Shown here piece by piece: positions 33,124 through 40,764 of a stretch of DNA of 64,000 nt. Every line of letters starts with the position of its first letter. Within the stretch, counting starts at the first letter, position 1. The DNA lies in NCBI RefSeq assembly GCF_901875575.1, contig NZ_CABFMF010000011.1:186001-250000 (forward strand), given 5' to 3'. A program made the position numbers and the translations under genes. The stretch comes from an uncultured Streptococcus sp. (GTDB taxonomy: Bacteria > Bacillota > Bacilli > Lactobacillales > Streptococcaceae). Under the pieces are notes generated by a model, which ran no database searches, was not told the DNA's origin, and saw nothing but the letters and a program-made list of their open reading frames with translations.

Positions 33124-33791
33124 ATGAAAAACATAAGTTCTATCTTTATAAAAGTGCTGACTTGATTTTTACTTACTTTTGCTATTCAAGTTGTACCATT
33201 ATCTGTTGTTAGACGATTTTATGACGGAGTGATGGGAGAAGTATTCGGTGTTGGTGTCTACTTTTTATCTTTCTTTATATGTTTAACAATTATTGTATAT
33301 CTTGTTAAGAGATGGGGGACGAGACTACTTTAGATCGCTTACCAATCAAGTGGGTAGAATTGAGATGGATTATTTTTGCTTATCTAGCTAATCTAATTTT
33401 AGTAGTTGGTTTTATATTTTTTACTACCGTCCTTGGAAAAGCCCACGATAACACAAGTTCTTTGAGTTTTTTTCAACATTTTGAAACTAGTGGTTTCTTT
33501 TATACAGTTCTATTTTGGTTGTCAACTGCTTTTACTCAACCTCTTTTGGAGGAGATGCTCTTTAGAGGAATCATTTTAGGAACTTTAGAAAAATATTCTC
33601 CTATTTTTGCTGTTTTTCTTTCAGCTGTTCTTTTTGGATTTGCTCATGATGGAGAGATTATTTCTCAGCATCTTGTGACAGGACTTGTATTGGGTTGTCT
33701 TTATATAAAGCAAAGAAATCTATATTCCTGTGTAGTTGTACATGGCTTAATGAATGCTACTATTACGTGTCTCTTTTTTCTGGCTACTTAA
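33124..33791 (+). pseudogene. Broken CPBP-family (BlpY-like) immunity gene
   Basis: The frame from ATG 33124 (SD AAAGGAT) reads a membrane-protein N-terminus but has TGA at 33163-33165 (codon 14) and then loses frame near the GGGGG run at 33314-33318. The next frame, open from 33312 to 33791, carries the CPBP motifs EEMLFR, FGFAHD and VVHGLMN. So one stop and one frameshift break a gene of about 220 codons. The remaining 3' ORF could still give a 159-residue fragment. Confidence 0.75.
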
Positions 33792-33849
33792 GTTGAACAG
33801 GTGAGTATGTGTCGTTCTTTGTCTGATAGTATATGAAAGGAGCAAAGAA

Positions 33850-34252
33850 ATGAAAACTTTTCTTGCTAAAAAACGGAACATCTTCCTTGCGAGATTGTTC
33901 CTAGGTCAGTTGCCCTTACTTGTATCCACTTATCTATTTCTATCTCGTCAGTTTTTAAATTTTTCCTTAGTCCTCCAATTTCTTTTAGTGGTTATTAACT
34001 TGGCTTCTATTTTGGTCACTGTTTACCTCACTAGGGAAATGAGGATAAGAGAATTTGAAGATGATGATTTGGTTAGTCCTAGAACCAATCAACTTATGTT
34101 TATCGGTTTGACAGGTTTTATGTCTATTATCTGTTTGTATAGAGGTATCACAGCAGGAGAATCTTACAACAACTAATTGCTTATATTGGATCTATTCTCT
34201 GCTTGCTTATCATGCTTCTACTCATTTGGGGTTTGAAGTATTATAAAAAGTA
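33850..34252 (+). pseudogene. Copy 2 of the 134-residue membrane gene, frameshifted
   Basis: Nearly identical to 32281-32685 including the upstream GGAGCAAAGAA. One base is missing near 34163 (GAATCTTACAAC versus GAATTCTACCAAC), giving a stop after 108 residues; the lost C-terminal helix is still readable in another frame up to TAG at 34252. The product would lack its last membrane helix. Confidence 0.8.
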
Positions 34253-34270
34253 GGGGCTAATGAAGTTTTT

Positions 34271-34337
34271 ACAATTTAAGATATCTAGATGACAATTCAA
34301 GATTTGGATGAAAAATTTTAAAAAACAATGATAGACT
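34271..34337 (+). promoter_or_regulatory. BlpR-box promoter D, bacteriocin gene
   Basis: ACAATTTAAGA (34271-34281) and ACAATTCAAGA (34292-34302), 21-base periodicity; -10 TAGACT (34332-34337) 30 bases downstream, identical to that of blpT. Confidence 0.85.
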
Positions 34338-34380
34338 AAATTGGTGAAAGTTGCAACAAAACAAAAAAGTAGTATTTGTT

Positions 34381-34608
34381 ATGAATATAAAAATGATGGA
34401 ACAATTTGAGATTATGGATACTGATATGCTTGCTTGCGTTGAAGGTGGTTTTGGAGGTTGGGGAGATATGCTTTCTGCTTTATTGGGTGGGCTAGCACTG
34501 TCTCCAACTTTGGATCAATTAAATGGTAAGTGGCCTATTATACATCCTTCAAAACCATGTAGTCCTTATGGTATAGGGGGAACTCCAAACTCATGTAATG
34601 GTATTTAA
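34381..34608 (+). CDS. Double-glycine-leader bacteriocin precursor
   Basis: 75 residues. Leader MNIKMMEQFEIMDTDMLACVEGG is typical of Blp/Pnc class IIb peptides; cleavage after Gly-Gly would release 52 residues starting FGGWGDMLSALLGG and ending with a Pro/Gly-rich part that has two cysteines (PSKPCSPYGIGG...NSCNGI). The hydrophobic LSALLGGLALSP helix carries Gly spacing seen in pore formers. SD is poor. Promoter D lies directly upstream. No blpAB is present, so export would depend on another transporter such as ComAB. Confidence 0.82.
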   Translation: MNIKMMEQFEIMDTDMLACVEGGFGGWGDMLSALLGGLALSPTLDQLNGKWPIIHPSKPCSPYGIGGTPNSCNGI

Positions 34609-34622
34609 AAAGGATTGAAGCT

Positions 34623-34943
34623 ATGAAGGCAAAATATGGGAATCAAATTGTTGATGTTTGGGAAATTGGTCAAGCAACTCCTAAACCAAGTTGGGTAGAG
34701 GAAGCTTTTCAAAAAAATTATATGGTTTGGTTGGATAATCATGTGCGCATTCTAATGGCAGGTCTTAACACTTCTCTCGCAACGAATATCAAGTTTGGTT
34801 TAGTTGGAACAGTTGGAGGAGGATTCGCTGGTTATGGGATGTATGTTCTTGGTTATCCAGGTGATTATATAGATATCACCAATCATAGAGTTGTTTCTGC
34901 TAAAACATTTCACAAAAGTTATCAAATTTTAGAAAATGATTAG
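34623..34943 (+). CDS. Hypothetical protein paired with the bacteriocin
   Basis: 106 residues, 14 bases after the bacteriocin stop, with SD AAAAGGATTGAAG. Mostly soluble: KAKYGNQIVDVWEIGQATPK start, a Gly-rich central stretch (GLVGTVGGGFAGYGMYVLGYPG), then DYIDITNHRVVSAKTFHKSY. I do not recognise the family. By position it could be an immunity or accessory protein, but its lack of clear membrane helices differs from the usual blp immunity proteins. Confidence 0.6.
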   Translation: MKAKYGNQIVDVWEIGQATPKPSWVEEAFQKNYMVWLDNHVRILMAGLNTSLATNIKFGLVGTVGGGFAGYGMYVLGYPGDYIDITNHRVVSAKTFHKSYQILEND

Positions 34944-34971
34944 ATATCATTTAATTGTAATTGAGAAAGCT

Positions 34972-35377
34972 ATGAAAAAAATATTTTTTTAAAAAACGGA
35001 ACATCTCCCTTGCGAGATTGTTCCTAGGGCAGTTGCCCTTACTTGTCTCTACTTATCTGTTTCTAGCTCGTCAGTTTTTAAATTTTTCCTTGGTTTTCCA
35101 ATTTCTTTTAGTGGTTATTAACTTGGTTTCTATTTTGGTCACTGTTTACTTCACTAGGGAAATGAGGATAAGAGAATTTAAAGATGATGATTTGGTTAGT
35201 CCTAGAACCAATCAACTCATGTATATCGGTTTGACAGGCTTTATGTCTATTATTTGTTTGTATAGAGGTATCACAGCAGGAGAATTCTATCAGCAATTGA
35301 TTGCCTACATTGGTGCTATTCTCTGCTTGATCATCATGCTTCTGCTCATGTGGGGCTTGAAGTATTATAAAAAGTAG
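34972..35377 (+). pseudogene. Copy 3 of the 134-residue membrane gene, off-frame at a T7 tract
   Basis: ATGAAAAAAATATTTTTTTAA stops after six codons. Removing one T from the seven-T run (34983-34989) gives ATG AAA AAA ATA TTT TTT AAA AAA CGG AAC and restores the whole frame to the stop at 35377. Otherwise the copy is intact and close to 32281-32685. Either a recent pseudogene or a slippage-controlled gene. A TTG at 35018 could start a 119-residue fragment but has no SD. Confidence 0.75.
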
Positions 35378-35459
35378 CTTTCTTTCCTCTTTTATCAGGA
35401 TATTTGAGTAGAAGACTCTATTAAAAAGTTCGTGAAATAAATGAATGGAGGTATTTAAT

Positions 35460-35843
35460 ATGAAATACAGATTATTTCTTGTTATTTTCTTGAGTAGTAT
35501 GTTGAATATTCTTTTAGGGACATTTTTACAAATCTCTAATGTATCGATTGGGTGGCTGGTTCTCTACAGTGGCTTGTTTGAAGCAGGAGTTTTTCTTCTT
35601 ACCAATAAAGGGGTGACGGTACAAATCAAGGAGGCAGACATTAAAAACCGTTTTAAATTTATTTTTGGAAAAACGATATGGTTTCAAATTCTTTTGCTCA
35701 TCTTTTTGATGGTCAAACTTTATCTTGGTTTGGATGTGAGGTTGATTTTATTCTATGGACATATTTTCATTGTCTTTAATGCTTTAATATATCTATTATC
35801 TAGTAGTCGGGTTAGTCTTAAAAAGAGCAAACTGTCTTCTTAA
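35460..35843 (+). CDS. Blp-region membrane protein (BlpX-like)
   Basis: 127 residues from ATG 35460, which follows GGAGGTATTTAAT. Four hydrophobic segments (about 3-20, 28-46, 70-88, 92-112) and a basic C-terminus. Position before the 82-residue and CPBP genes matches blpX-blpY-blpZ-pncP order in pneumococcus, so BlpX is my best guess from context. Confidence 0.6.
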   Translation: MKYRLFLVIFLSSMLNILLGTFLQISNVSIGWLVLYSGLFEAGVFLLTNKGVTVQIKEADIKNRFKFIFGKTIWFQILLLIFLMVKLYLGLDVRLILFYGHIFIVFNALIYLLSSSRVSLKKSKLSS

Positions 35844-35879
35844 TCTTGCAGCAGTAGAGCTTGACAAGAGGAGGTCATC

Positions 35880-36128
35880 ATGCATAAACACTTATTTTTC
35901 CTAGATTCCAAAACCTTAGACTGGTTGACACCTGATATTCTGGTCTTGGCTTCTGACACCATTGCCTTTAATGTTTTTGTGCTAACCTTTGTATCTGTTG
36001 TGGCCTTTTATTTCCTAAATCCCATGCTATCTTTAATGGCTATCTTCTTAGGGGGTGGTTATGTGGTCGTATTTTGGTTACTCAAATGGTTTGTTTTGGA
36101 AAGGCTAGAACTAAAGAATGACGTGTAG
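35880..36128 (+). CDS. Blp-region membrane protein (BlpZ-like)
   Basis: 82 residues after GAGGAGGTCATC. Hydrophobic segments at about 25-48 and 52-72 (FNVFVLTFVSVVAFYFL and the following Gly-rich AIFLGGGYVVVFWLLKWFV). Similar in size and position to pneumococcal BlpZ. Function in immunity is inferred. Confidence 0.6.
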   Translation: MHKHLFFLDSKTLDWLTPDILVLASDTIAFNVFVLTFVSVVAFYFLNPMLSLMAIFLGGGYVVVFWLLKWFVLERLELKNDV

Positions 36129-36158
36129 GGAAGTCTGTTTGTTGAGGAGGATAGTTTT

Positions 36159-36770
36159 ATGGTCATTTTCAATAAGTGTCATGCCTTGTTTTTGGGATTT
36201 TTAGTATTTGCAATCGTTGGTGCGGCGGGATATTCCGTCAATCAAGGAGATTATTTTCAACACCAGTACACATTCATTGTTGTAAAGAGTCTCTTGCTTT
36301 TCCTTAGTTTTGGCTATGCGAAATGGTTTGATATGATTTCTTTGGGGATGTTAAGCAAGAAACAACTCTTGCTCTTCATTGGAATTTTTCTTCTCACTGT
36401 GCTGGTAAGTATTAGCTATCATGCTTTTTTCTCAGTTGTTTCTGGTGCTTCGGATCAACACCTTGAGGAAGCTAGTAAAGGACTTTCGCTTTCCTTTATT
36501 GTTAGTGCTATAGTTTTGGCACCTATCCAGGAGGAACTCCTGTTTAGAGGACTTCTTCAGGGTGCGGTTTTTGACAATTCTTGGCTGGGACTTGTACTAA
36601 CTTCCTCTCTCTTTTCTTTCATGCATGAACCTTATGATGTGCCCTCGTTTTTCTATTATCTACTTGGTGGTTTGTTACTGGGCTTTGCTTATAAAAAGAG
36701 CCAAAACCTATGGGTTTCTACTCTAGTCCATATGTTTTACAATAGTTTGCCACTCTTAACTTATTTCTAA
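36159..36770 (+). CDS. pncP: CPBP family protease of the blp immunity region (PncP-like)
   Basis: 203 residues, six or seven membrane helices. Family motifs intact: EELLFRG, FSFMHE and LVHMFYNS. SD GAGGAGGATAG. In pneumococcus CPBP proteins BlpY and PncP close the blp region; being the last gene after a BlpZ-like protein it fits PncP best, though BlpY cannot be excluded. Followed by a terminator. Confidence 0.65.
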   Translation: MVIFNKCHALFLGFLVFAIVGAAGYSVNQGDYFQHQYTFIVVKSLLLFLSFGYAKWFDMISLGMLSKKQLLLFIGIFLLTVLVSISYHAFFSVVSGASDQHLEEASKGLSLSFIVSAIVLAPIQEELLFRGLLQGAVFDNSWLGLVLTSSLFSFMHEPYDVPSFFYYLLGGLLLGFAYKKSQNLWVSTLVHMFYNSLPLLTYF

Positions 36771-36778
36771 ACATCATG

Positions 36779-36813
36779 AAAAGGTAAGCAGAAGACGGTG
36801 CTTGCCTTTTTCT
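36779..36813 (+). terminator. Terminator closing the blp region
   Basis: AAGGTAAGCA pairs with TGCTTGCCTT, followed by T-rich sequence. Confidence 0.75.
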
Positions 36814-36932
36814 TTCTAGAATGATAGCCCAAGCCAATCCAGAGGCTTTTCTTTGAGAATCAGGTGTGGAGCGGTTGACGAATAGGCCAAAAACTAGTAG
36901 AATAGTAAGGAAACTTTATACGGAGGAAAGAA

Positions 36933-37727
36933 ATGGATTTGGGTGATAATGAGCTAACACTGACTCCCATACCTGGGAAAAGTGGCAAGGCTTATATGGG
37001 TAGCTATCCTGATGGGAAGCGTATCTTTGTAAAAATGAACACCTCTCCAATCCTACCTGGTCTAGCTAGAGAACAAATTGCTCCACAGTTATTATGGAGT
37101 CGCCGTTTGGCAGATGGGCGTGATATGTGTGCTCAAGAATGGTTGACAGGCAAGATATTGACCCCCTATGATATGAATAGTAAACAAATCGTCAATATTT
37201 TAACTCGTCTTCATCGTTCACGTCCTTTGATGACACAGTTGAGTCGTTTGGGATATGCCATGGAAAGACCCGCAGATTTACTGCAATCTTGGCTAGGAAT
37301 GGTTCCAGATGCCTTGCGTAAGAATCAGTATCTCAGTCAAGTAGTAGCTGAATTACGTAAAACTGTTCCAGGATTTAAAGAGGATCATGCGACGATTGTC
37401 CATGGAGATGTACGTCATAGTAATTGGATTGAGACAGATAGTGGTTTGATTTATCTGGTAGACTGGGATTCGGTTCGCTTGACTGATCGCATGTTTGATG
37501 TGGCCCATATGCTCTGTCATTACATTCCAGAACATGAGTGGAAGGAATGGCTGACCTACTATGGGTATAAGTACAATCAAACAGTATTGAATAAATTGTA
37601 TTGGTATGGTCAATATTCTTATTTGAGCCAGATTTCCAAATATTATATGAATCAAGATTTAGAAAATGTCAATCGGGAGATTAAGGGACTACGTCTCTTC
37701 CGGGACAAGTATGGAAAGAGAAAATGA
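36933..37727 (+). CDS. ccrZ: Cell-cycle regulator CcrZ (kinase-like)
   Basis: 264 residues, aminoglycoside-phosphotransferase/choline-kinase fold. Catalytic segment IVHGDVRHSNW and DFG-equivalent LVDWDSV are visible. This matches pneumococcal CcrZ, which interacts with FtsZ and coordinates replication with division, and is always next to trmB. SD CGGAGGAAAGAA. Four-base overlap with trmB. Confidence 0.88.
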   Translation: MDLGDNELTLTPIPGKSGKAYMGSYPDGKRIFVKMNTSPILPGLAREQIAPQLLWSRRLADGRDMCAQEWLTGKILTPYDMNSKQIVNILTRLHRSRPLMTQLSRLGYAMERPADLLQSWLGMVPDALRKNQYLSQVVAELRKTVPGFKEDHATIVHGDVRHSNWIETDSGLIYLVDWDSVRLTDRMFDVAHMLCHYIPEHEWKEWLTYYGYKYNQTVLNKLYWYGQYSYLSQISKYYMNQDLENVNREIKGLRLFRDKYGKRK

Positions 37728-38359
37728 GAGTTAGAAATCGTAAAGGGGCAACAGAATTACTAGAGGCAAATCCCCAATATGTGGTCCTCAATCCCTTAGA
37801 AGCTAAGGGAAAATGGCGGGATTTGTTCGGCAACGACAATCCCATTCATGTGGAAGTTGGAAGTGGAAAGGGTGCCTTTGTTTCAGGTATGGCCAAACAA
37901 AACCCTGACATCAACTATATCGGGATTGATATTCAAAAGTCTGTTTTGAGTTACGCCTTGGACAAGGTTCTTGAAGTTGGAGTGCCTAATATCAAGCTCT
38001 TGTGGGTAGATGGTTCTGACTTGACTGACTACTTTGAAGACGGTGAGATTGATCGCTTATATCTGAACTTTTCAGATCCATGGCCGAAAAAACGCCATGA
38101 AAAGCGTCGTTTGACCTACAAGACCTTCTTGGATACCTTCAAGCGTATCTTACCTGAAAATGGAGAAATTCATTTCAAAACGGACAATCGTGGCTTGTTT
38201 GAGTACAGTCTGGTGAGTTTTTCTCAGTATGGCATGAAGCTTAACGGTGTCTGGCTTAATTTACATGCCAGTGATTTTGAAGGCAATGTCATGACAGAAT
38301 ACGAGCAAAAATTCTCCAACAAGGGGCAAGTTATCTACCGAGTTGAGGCAGAATTTTAA
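37724..38359 (+). CDS. trmB: tRNA (guanine-N7)-methyltransferase
   Basis: Methylates G46 of tRNA using SAM. 211 residues: SAM site VEVGSGKGAFV, then NFSDPWPKKRHEKRRL, GEIHFKTDNRGLFEY. Overlaps ccrZ by ATGA. Length and motifs are normal. Confidence 0.95.
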   Translation: MRVRNRKGATELLEANPQYVVLNPLEAKGKWRDLFGNDNPIHVEVGSGKGAFVSGMAKQNPDINYIGIDIQKSVLSYALDKVLEVGVPNIKLLWVDGSDLTDYFEDGEIDRLYLNFSDPWPKKRHEKRRLTYKTFLDTFKRILPENGEIHFKTDNRGLFEYSLVSFSQYGMKLNGVWLNLHASDFEGNVMTEYEQKFSNKGQVIYRVEAEF

Positions 38360-38485
38360 GAAATAGCCTGAAATCAGGCTGTATAAGTGCTTTTGCTTTA
38401 CATAAGTTGGCAAACGTGCTATACTAAGAGTAAGAATATGAGAAAGTGAGGCGGGGAAATATCTTCGCCTCTTGCTTATGAGGAG

Positions 38486-38965
38486 GTGGACGCAATCGCA
38501 ACAATCGTAGAATTAGTCAGAGAAGTTGTAGAACCTGTCATTCAAGCACCTTTTGAACTCGTGGACATCGAGTATGGAAAGATTGGCAGTGACATGATTC
38601 TCAGTATTTTTGTAGATAAACCTGAAGGAATTACCTTGAACGATACGGCAGACTTGACAGAAATGATCAGTCCTGTCCTAGACACTATCAAGCCAGATCC
38701 CTTCCCAGAACAATATTTCCTAGAAATTACCAGTCCAGGCTTGGAACGTCCTTTGAAAACCAAGGATGCTGTCGCTGGAGCGGTTGGGAAATACATCCAT
38801 GTCGGGCTCTACCAAGCCATAGATAAGCAAAAGGTCTTTGAAGGAACCTTGGTGGCCTTTGAAGAGGACGAGTTAACTATGGAATATATGGACAAGACGC
38901 GTAAGAAAACTGTCCAAATCCCATACAGTTTAATATCAAAAGCACGTTTAGCAGTTAAATTATAG
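38486..38965 (+). CDS. rimP: Ribosome maturation factor RimP
   Basis: Helps 30S subunit maturation. 159 residues if started at GTG 38486 (MDAIATIVELVREVVEP); contains FELVDIEYGKIG and FLEITSPGLERPLK. The start is puzzling: AGGAGG occupies 38481-38486 and overlaps the GTG, while an in-frame ATC at 38495 sits eight bases after the SD. First gene of rimP-nusA-rnpM-ylxQ-infB. Confidence 0.92.
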   Translation: MDAIATIVELVREVVEPVIQAPFELVDIEYGKIGSDMILSIFVDKPEGITLNDTADLTEMISPVLDTIKPDPFPEQYFLEITSPGLERPLKTKDAVAGAVGKYIHVGLYQAIDKQKVFEGTLVAFEEDELTMEYMDKTRKKTVQIPYSLISKARLAVKL

Positions 38966-39007
38966 AAAAGAAAGGACAGCTTTTGAGGATTCAAAAGTGA
39001 AGAAAAC

Positions 39008-40144
39008 ATGAGTAAAGAAATGCTAGAGGCCTTCCGCATTTTGGAAGAAGATAAGGGAATCAAAAAAGAAGATATCATCGACGCAGTAGTAGAGTCGCTT
39101 CGTTCCGCTTATCGCAGACGCTATGGTCAATCAGACAGCGTAGCTATTGACTTCAACGAAAAAACAGGTGACTTTACAGTTTATACTGTCCGTGAAGTGG
39201 TTGATGAAGTATTTGATAGTCGTTTGGAAATCAGCTTGAAAGATGCTCTTGCCATCAATTCAGCCTATGAACTTGGTGATAAAATCAAGTTTGAAGAAGC
39301 ACCTGCTGAGTTTGGTCGTGTAGCAGCCCAATCTGCCAAACAAACCATCATGGAAAAAATGCGCAAGCAAACACGTGCCATTACCTACAATACTTATAAA
39401 GAACATGAACAAGAAATCATGTCTGGTACAGTAGAACGCTTTGACAACCGCTTCATCTATGTCAACCTCGGCAGTATCGAAGCCCAATTGTCAAAACAAG
39501 ACCAAATCCCTGGAGAAGTTTTTGCTTCTCATGATCGTATCGAAGTCTATGTCTACAAGGTTGAAGACAACCCTCGCGGAGTGAACGTCTTTGTCAGCCG
39601 TAGCCATCCAGAAATGATCAAACGATTGATGGAGCAAGAAATTCCAGAAGTTTATGATGGAACTGTTGAAATCATGAGCGTGGCTCGTGAAGCTGGTGAC
39701 CGTACTAAGGTTGCTGTTCGCAGTCACAATCCCAACGTGGACGCTATCGGTACAATCGTTGGACGTGGTGGAGCTAATATCAAGAAGATTACCAGCAAAT
39801 TCCACCCAGCTCGCTACGATGCTAAAAATGATCGTATGGTGCCAATCGAGGAAAATATCGATGTTATCGAGTGGGTAGCAGATCCAGCCGAATTTATCTA
39901 CAATGCCATCGCTCCTGCTGAAGTTGACCAAGTTATCTTTGATGAAAACGACAGCAAACGTGCCTTGGTGGTTGTTCCTGATAACAAACTTTCTCTTGCA
40001 ATCGGTCGTCGTGGGCAAAACGTTCGTTTGGCAGCTCACTTGACTGGTTACCGTATCGATATCAAGTCTGCTAGTGAATTTGAAGCTATGGAAGAAACTG
40101 CTTCAGTAGGTTTGGAAGCAGAAAACGAAACTGTAGAAGAATAA
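39008..40144 (+). CDS. nusA: Transcription termination/antitermination factor NusA
   Basis: 378 residues, Gram-positive length without the C-terminal acidic repeats. N-terminal RNA-polymerase-binding domain (MSKEMLEAFRILEEDKGIKK), S1 domain (GTVERFDNRFIYVNLG), two KH domains (IGTIVGRGGANIKKI; LAIGRRGQNVRLAAHLTG). Second gene of the operon. Confidence 0.96.
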   Translation: MSKEMLEAFRILEEDKGIKKEDIIDAVVESLRSAYRRRYGQSDSVAIDFNEKTGDFTVYTVREVVDEVFDSRLEISLKDALAINSAYELGDKIKFEEAPAEFGRVAAQSAKQTIMEKMRKQTRAITYNTYKEHEQEIMSGTVERFDNRFIYVNLGSIEAQLSKQDQIPGEVFASHDRIEVYVYKVEDNPRGVNVFVSRSHPEMIKRLMEQEIPEVYDGTVEIMSVAREAGDRTKVAVRSHNPNVDAIGTIVGRGGANIKKITSKFHPARYDAKNDRMVPIEENIDVIEWVADPAEFIYNAIAPAEVDQVIFDENDSKRALVVVPDNKLSLAIGRRGQNVRLAAHLTGYRIDIKSASEFEAMEETASVGLEAENETVEE

Positions 40145-40162
40145 AAGCTGCTAGGGGGGAAT

Positions 40163-40456
40163 ATGAAAACGAGAAAAATCCCTTTGCGCAAGTCTGTTGT
40201 GTCCAATGAAGTGATTGATAAGCGTGATTTGCTCCGTATTGTCAAAAACAAAGAAGGGCAAGTCTTTATTGATCCGACAGGCAAGGCTAATGGTCGTGGC
40301 GCTTATATCAAACTAGACAATGCAGAAGCCCTAGAGGCGAAAAAGAAGAAGGTCTTTAACCGCAGCTTTAGCATGGAAGTGGATGAAAGCTTTTATGACG
40401 AGTTGATCGCTTATGTGGATCACAAAGTGAAAAGAAGAGAGTTAGGACTTGAATAA
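40163..40456 (+). CDS. rnpM: RNase P modulator RnpM (YlxR)
   Basis: 97 residues, DUF448/YlxR family: RKIPLRKSVVSNEVIDKRDLLR, GRGAYIKLDNAEAL. The homologue in Bacillus binds RNase P RNA. SD CTAGGGGGGAAT. Conserved in nusA-infB operons. Confidence 0.9.
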   Translation: MKTRKIPLRKSVVSNEVIDKRDLLRIVKNKEGQVFIDPTGKANGRGAYIKLDNAEALEAKKKKVFNRSFSMEVDESFYDELIAYVDHKVKRRELGLE

Positions 40457-40748
40457 GCAAAAGATAAGCAATCTCTTGGGACTTGCTCAGCGAGCAGGGC
40501 GGATCATATCGGGTGAAGAATTGGTGGTCAAGGCCATTCAAGACGGCAAGGTCAAGTTAGTCTTTCTAGCCCATGATGCTGGACCCAATCTGACCAAGAA
40601 GATTCAAGATAAAAGTCATTATTATCAAGTAGAAATTGTAACCGTGTTTTCAACACTGGAATTAAGCATAGCAGTCGGGAAATCGAGAAAGGTTTTGGCT
40701 GTAACAGATGCTGGATTTACAAAGAAAATGAGGTCTCTTATGGAATAG
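40449..40748 (+). CDS. ylxQ: YlxQ, L7Ae-family RNA-binding protein
   Basis: 99 residues of the L7Ae/L30e/YbxF type, which bind kink-turn RNA: NLLGLAQRAGRIISGEELV, LVFLAHDAGPNLTKKI, and VTDAGF near the end. Starts at TTG 40449 within the end of rnpM (eight-base overlap). Client RNA unknown. Confidence 0.88.
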   Translation: MNKQKISNLLGLAQRAGRIISGEELVVKAIQDGKVKLVFLAHDAGPNLTKKIQDKSHYYQVEIVTVFSTLELSIAVGKSRKVLAVTDAGFTKKMRSLME

Positions 40749-40764
40749 AAGAGGAGGACATGAT

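Noticed and set aside
33312..33791. Independent 159-residue CPBP gene
   Set aside because: No SD, and the sequence upstream from 33124 reads as its missing N-terminus in another frame; treated as one pseudogene.
35018..35377. Separate 119-residue gene starting at TTG 35018
   Set aside because: Lacks an SD and is clearly the body of copy 3 of the 134-residue gene whose real start is at 34972.
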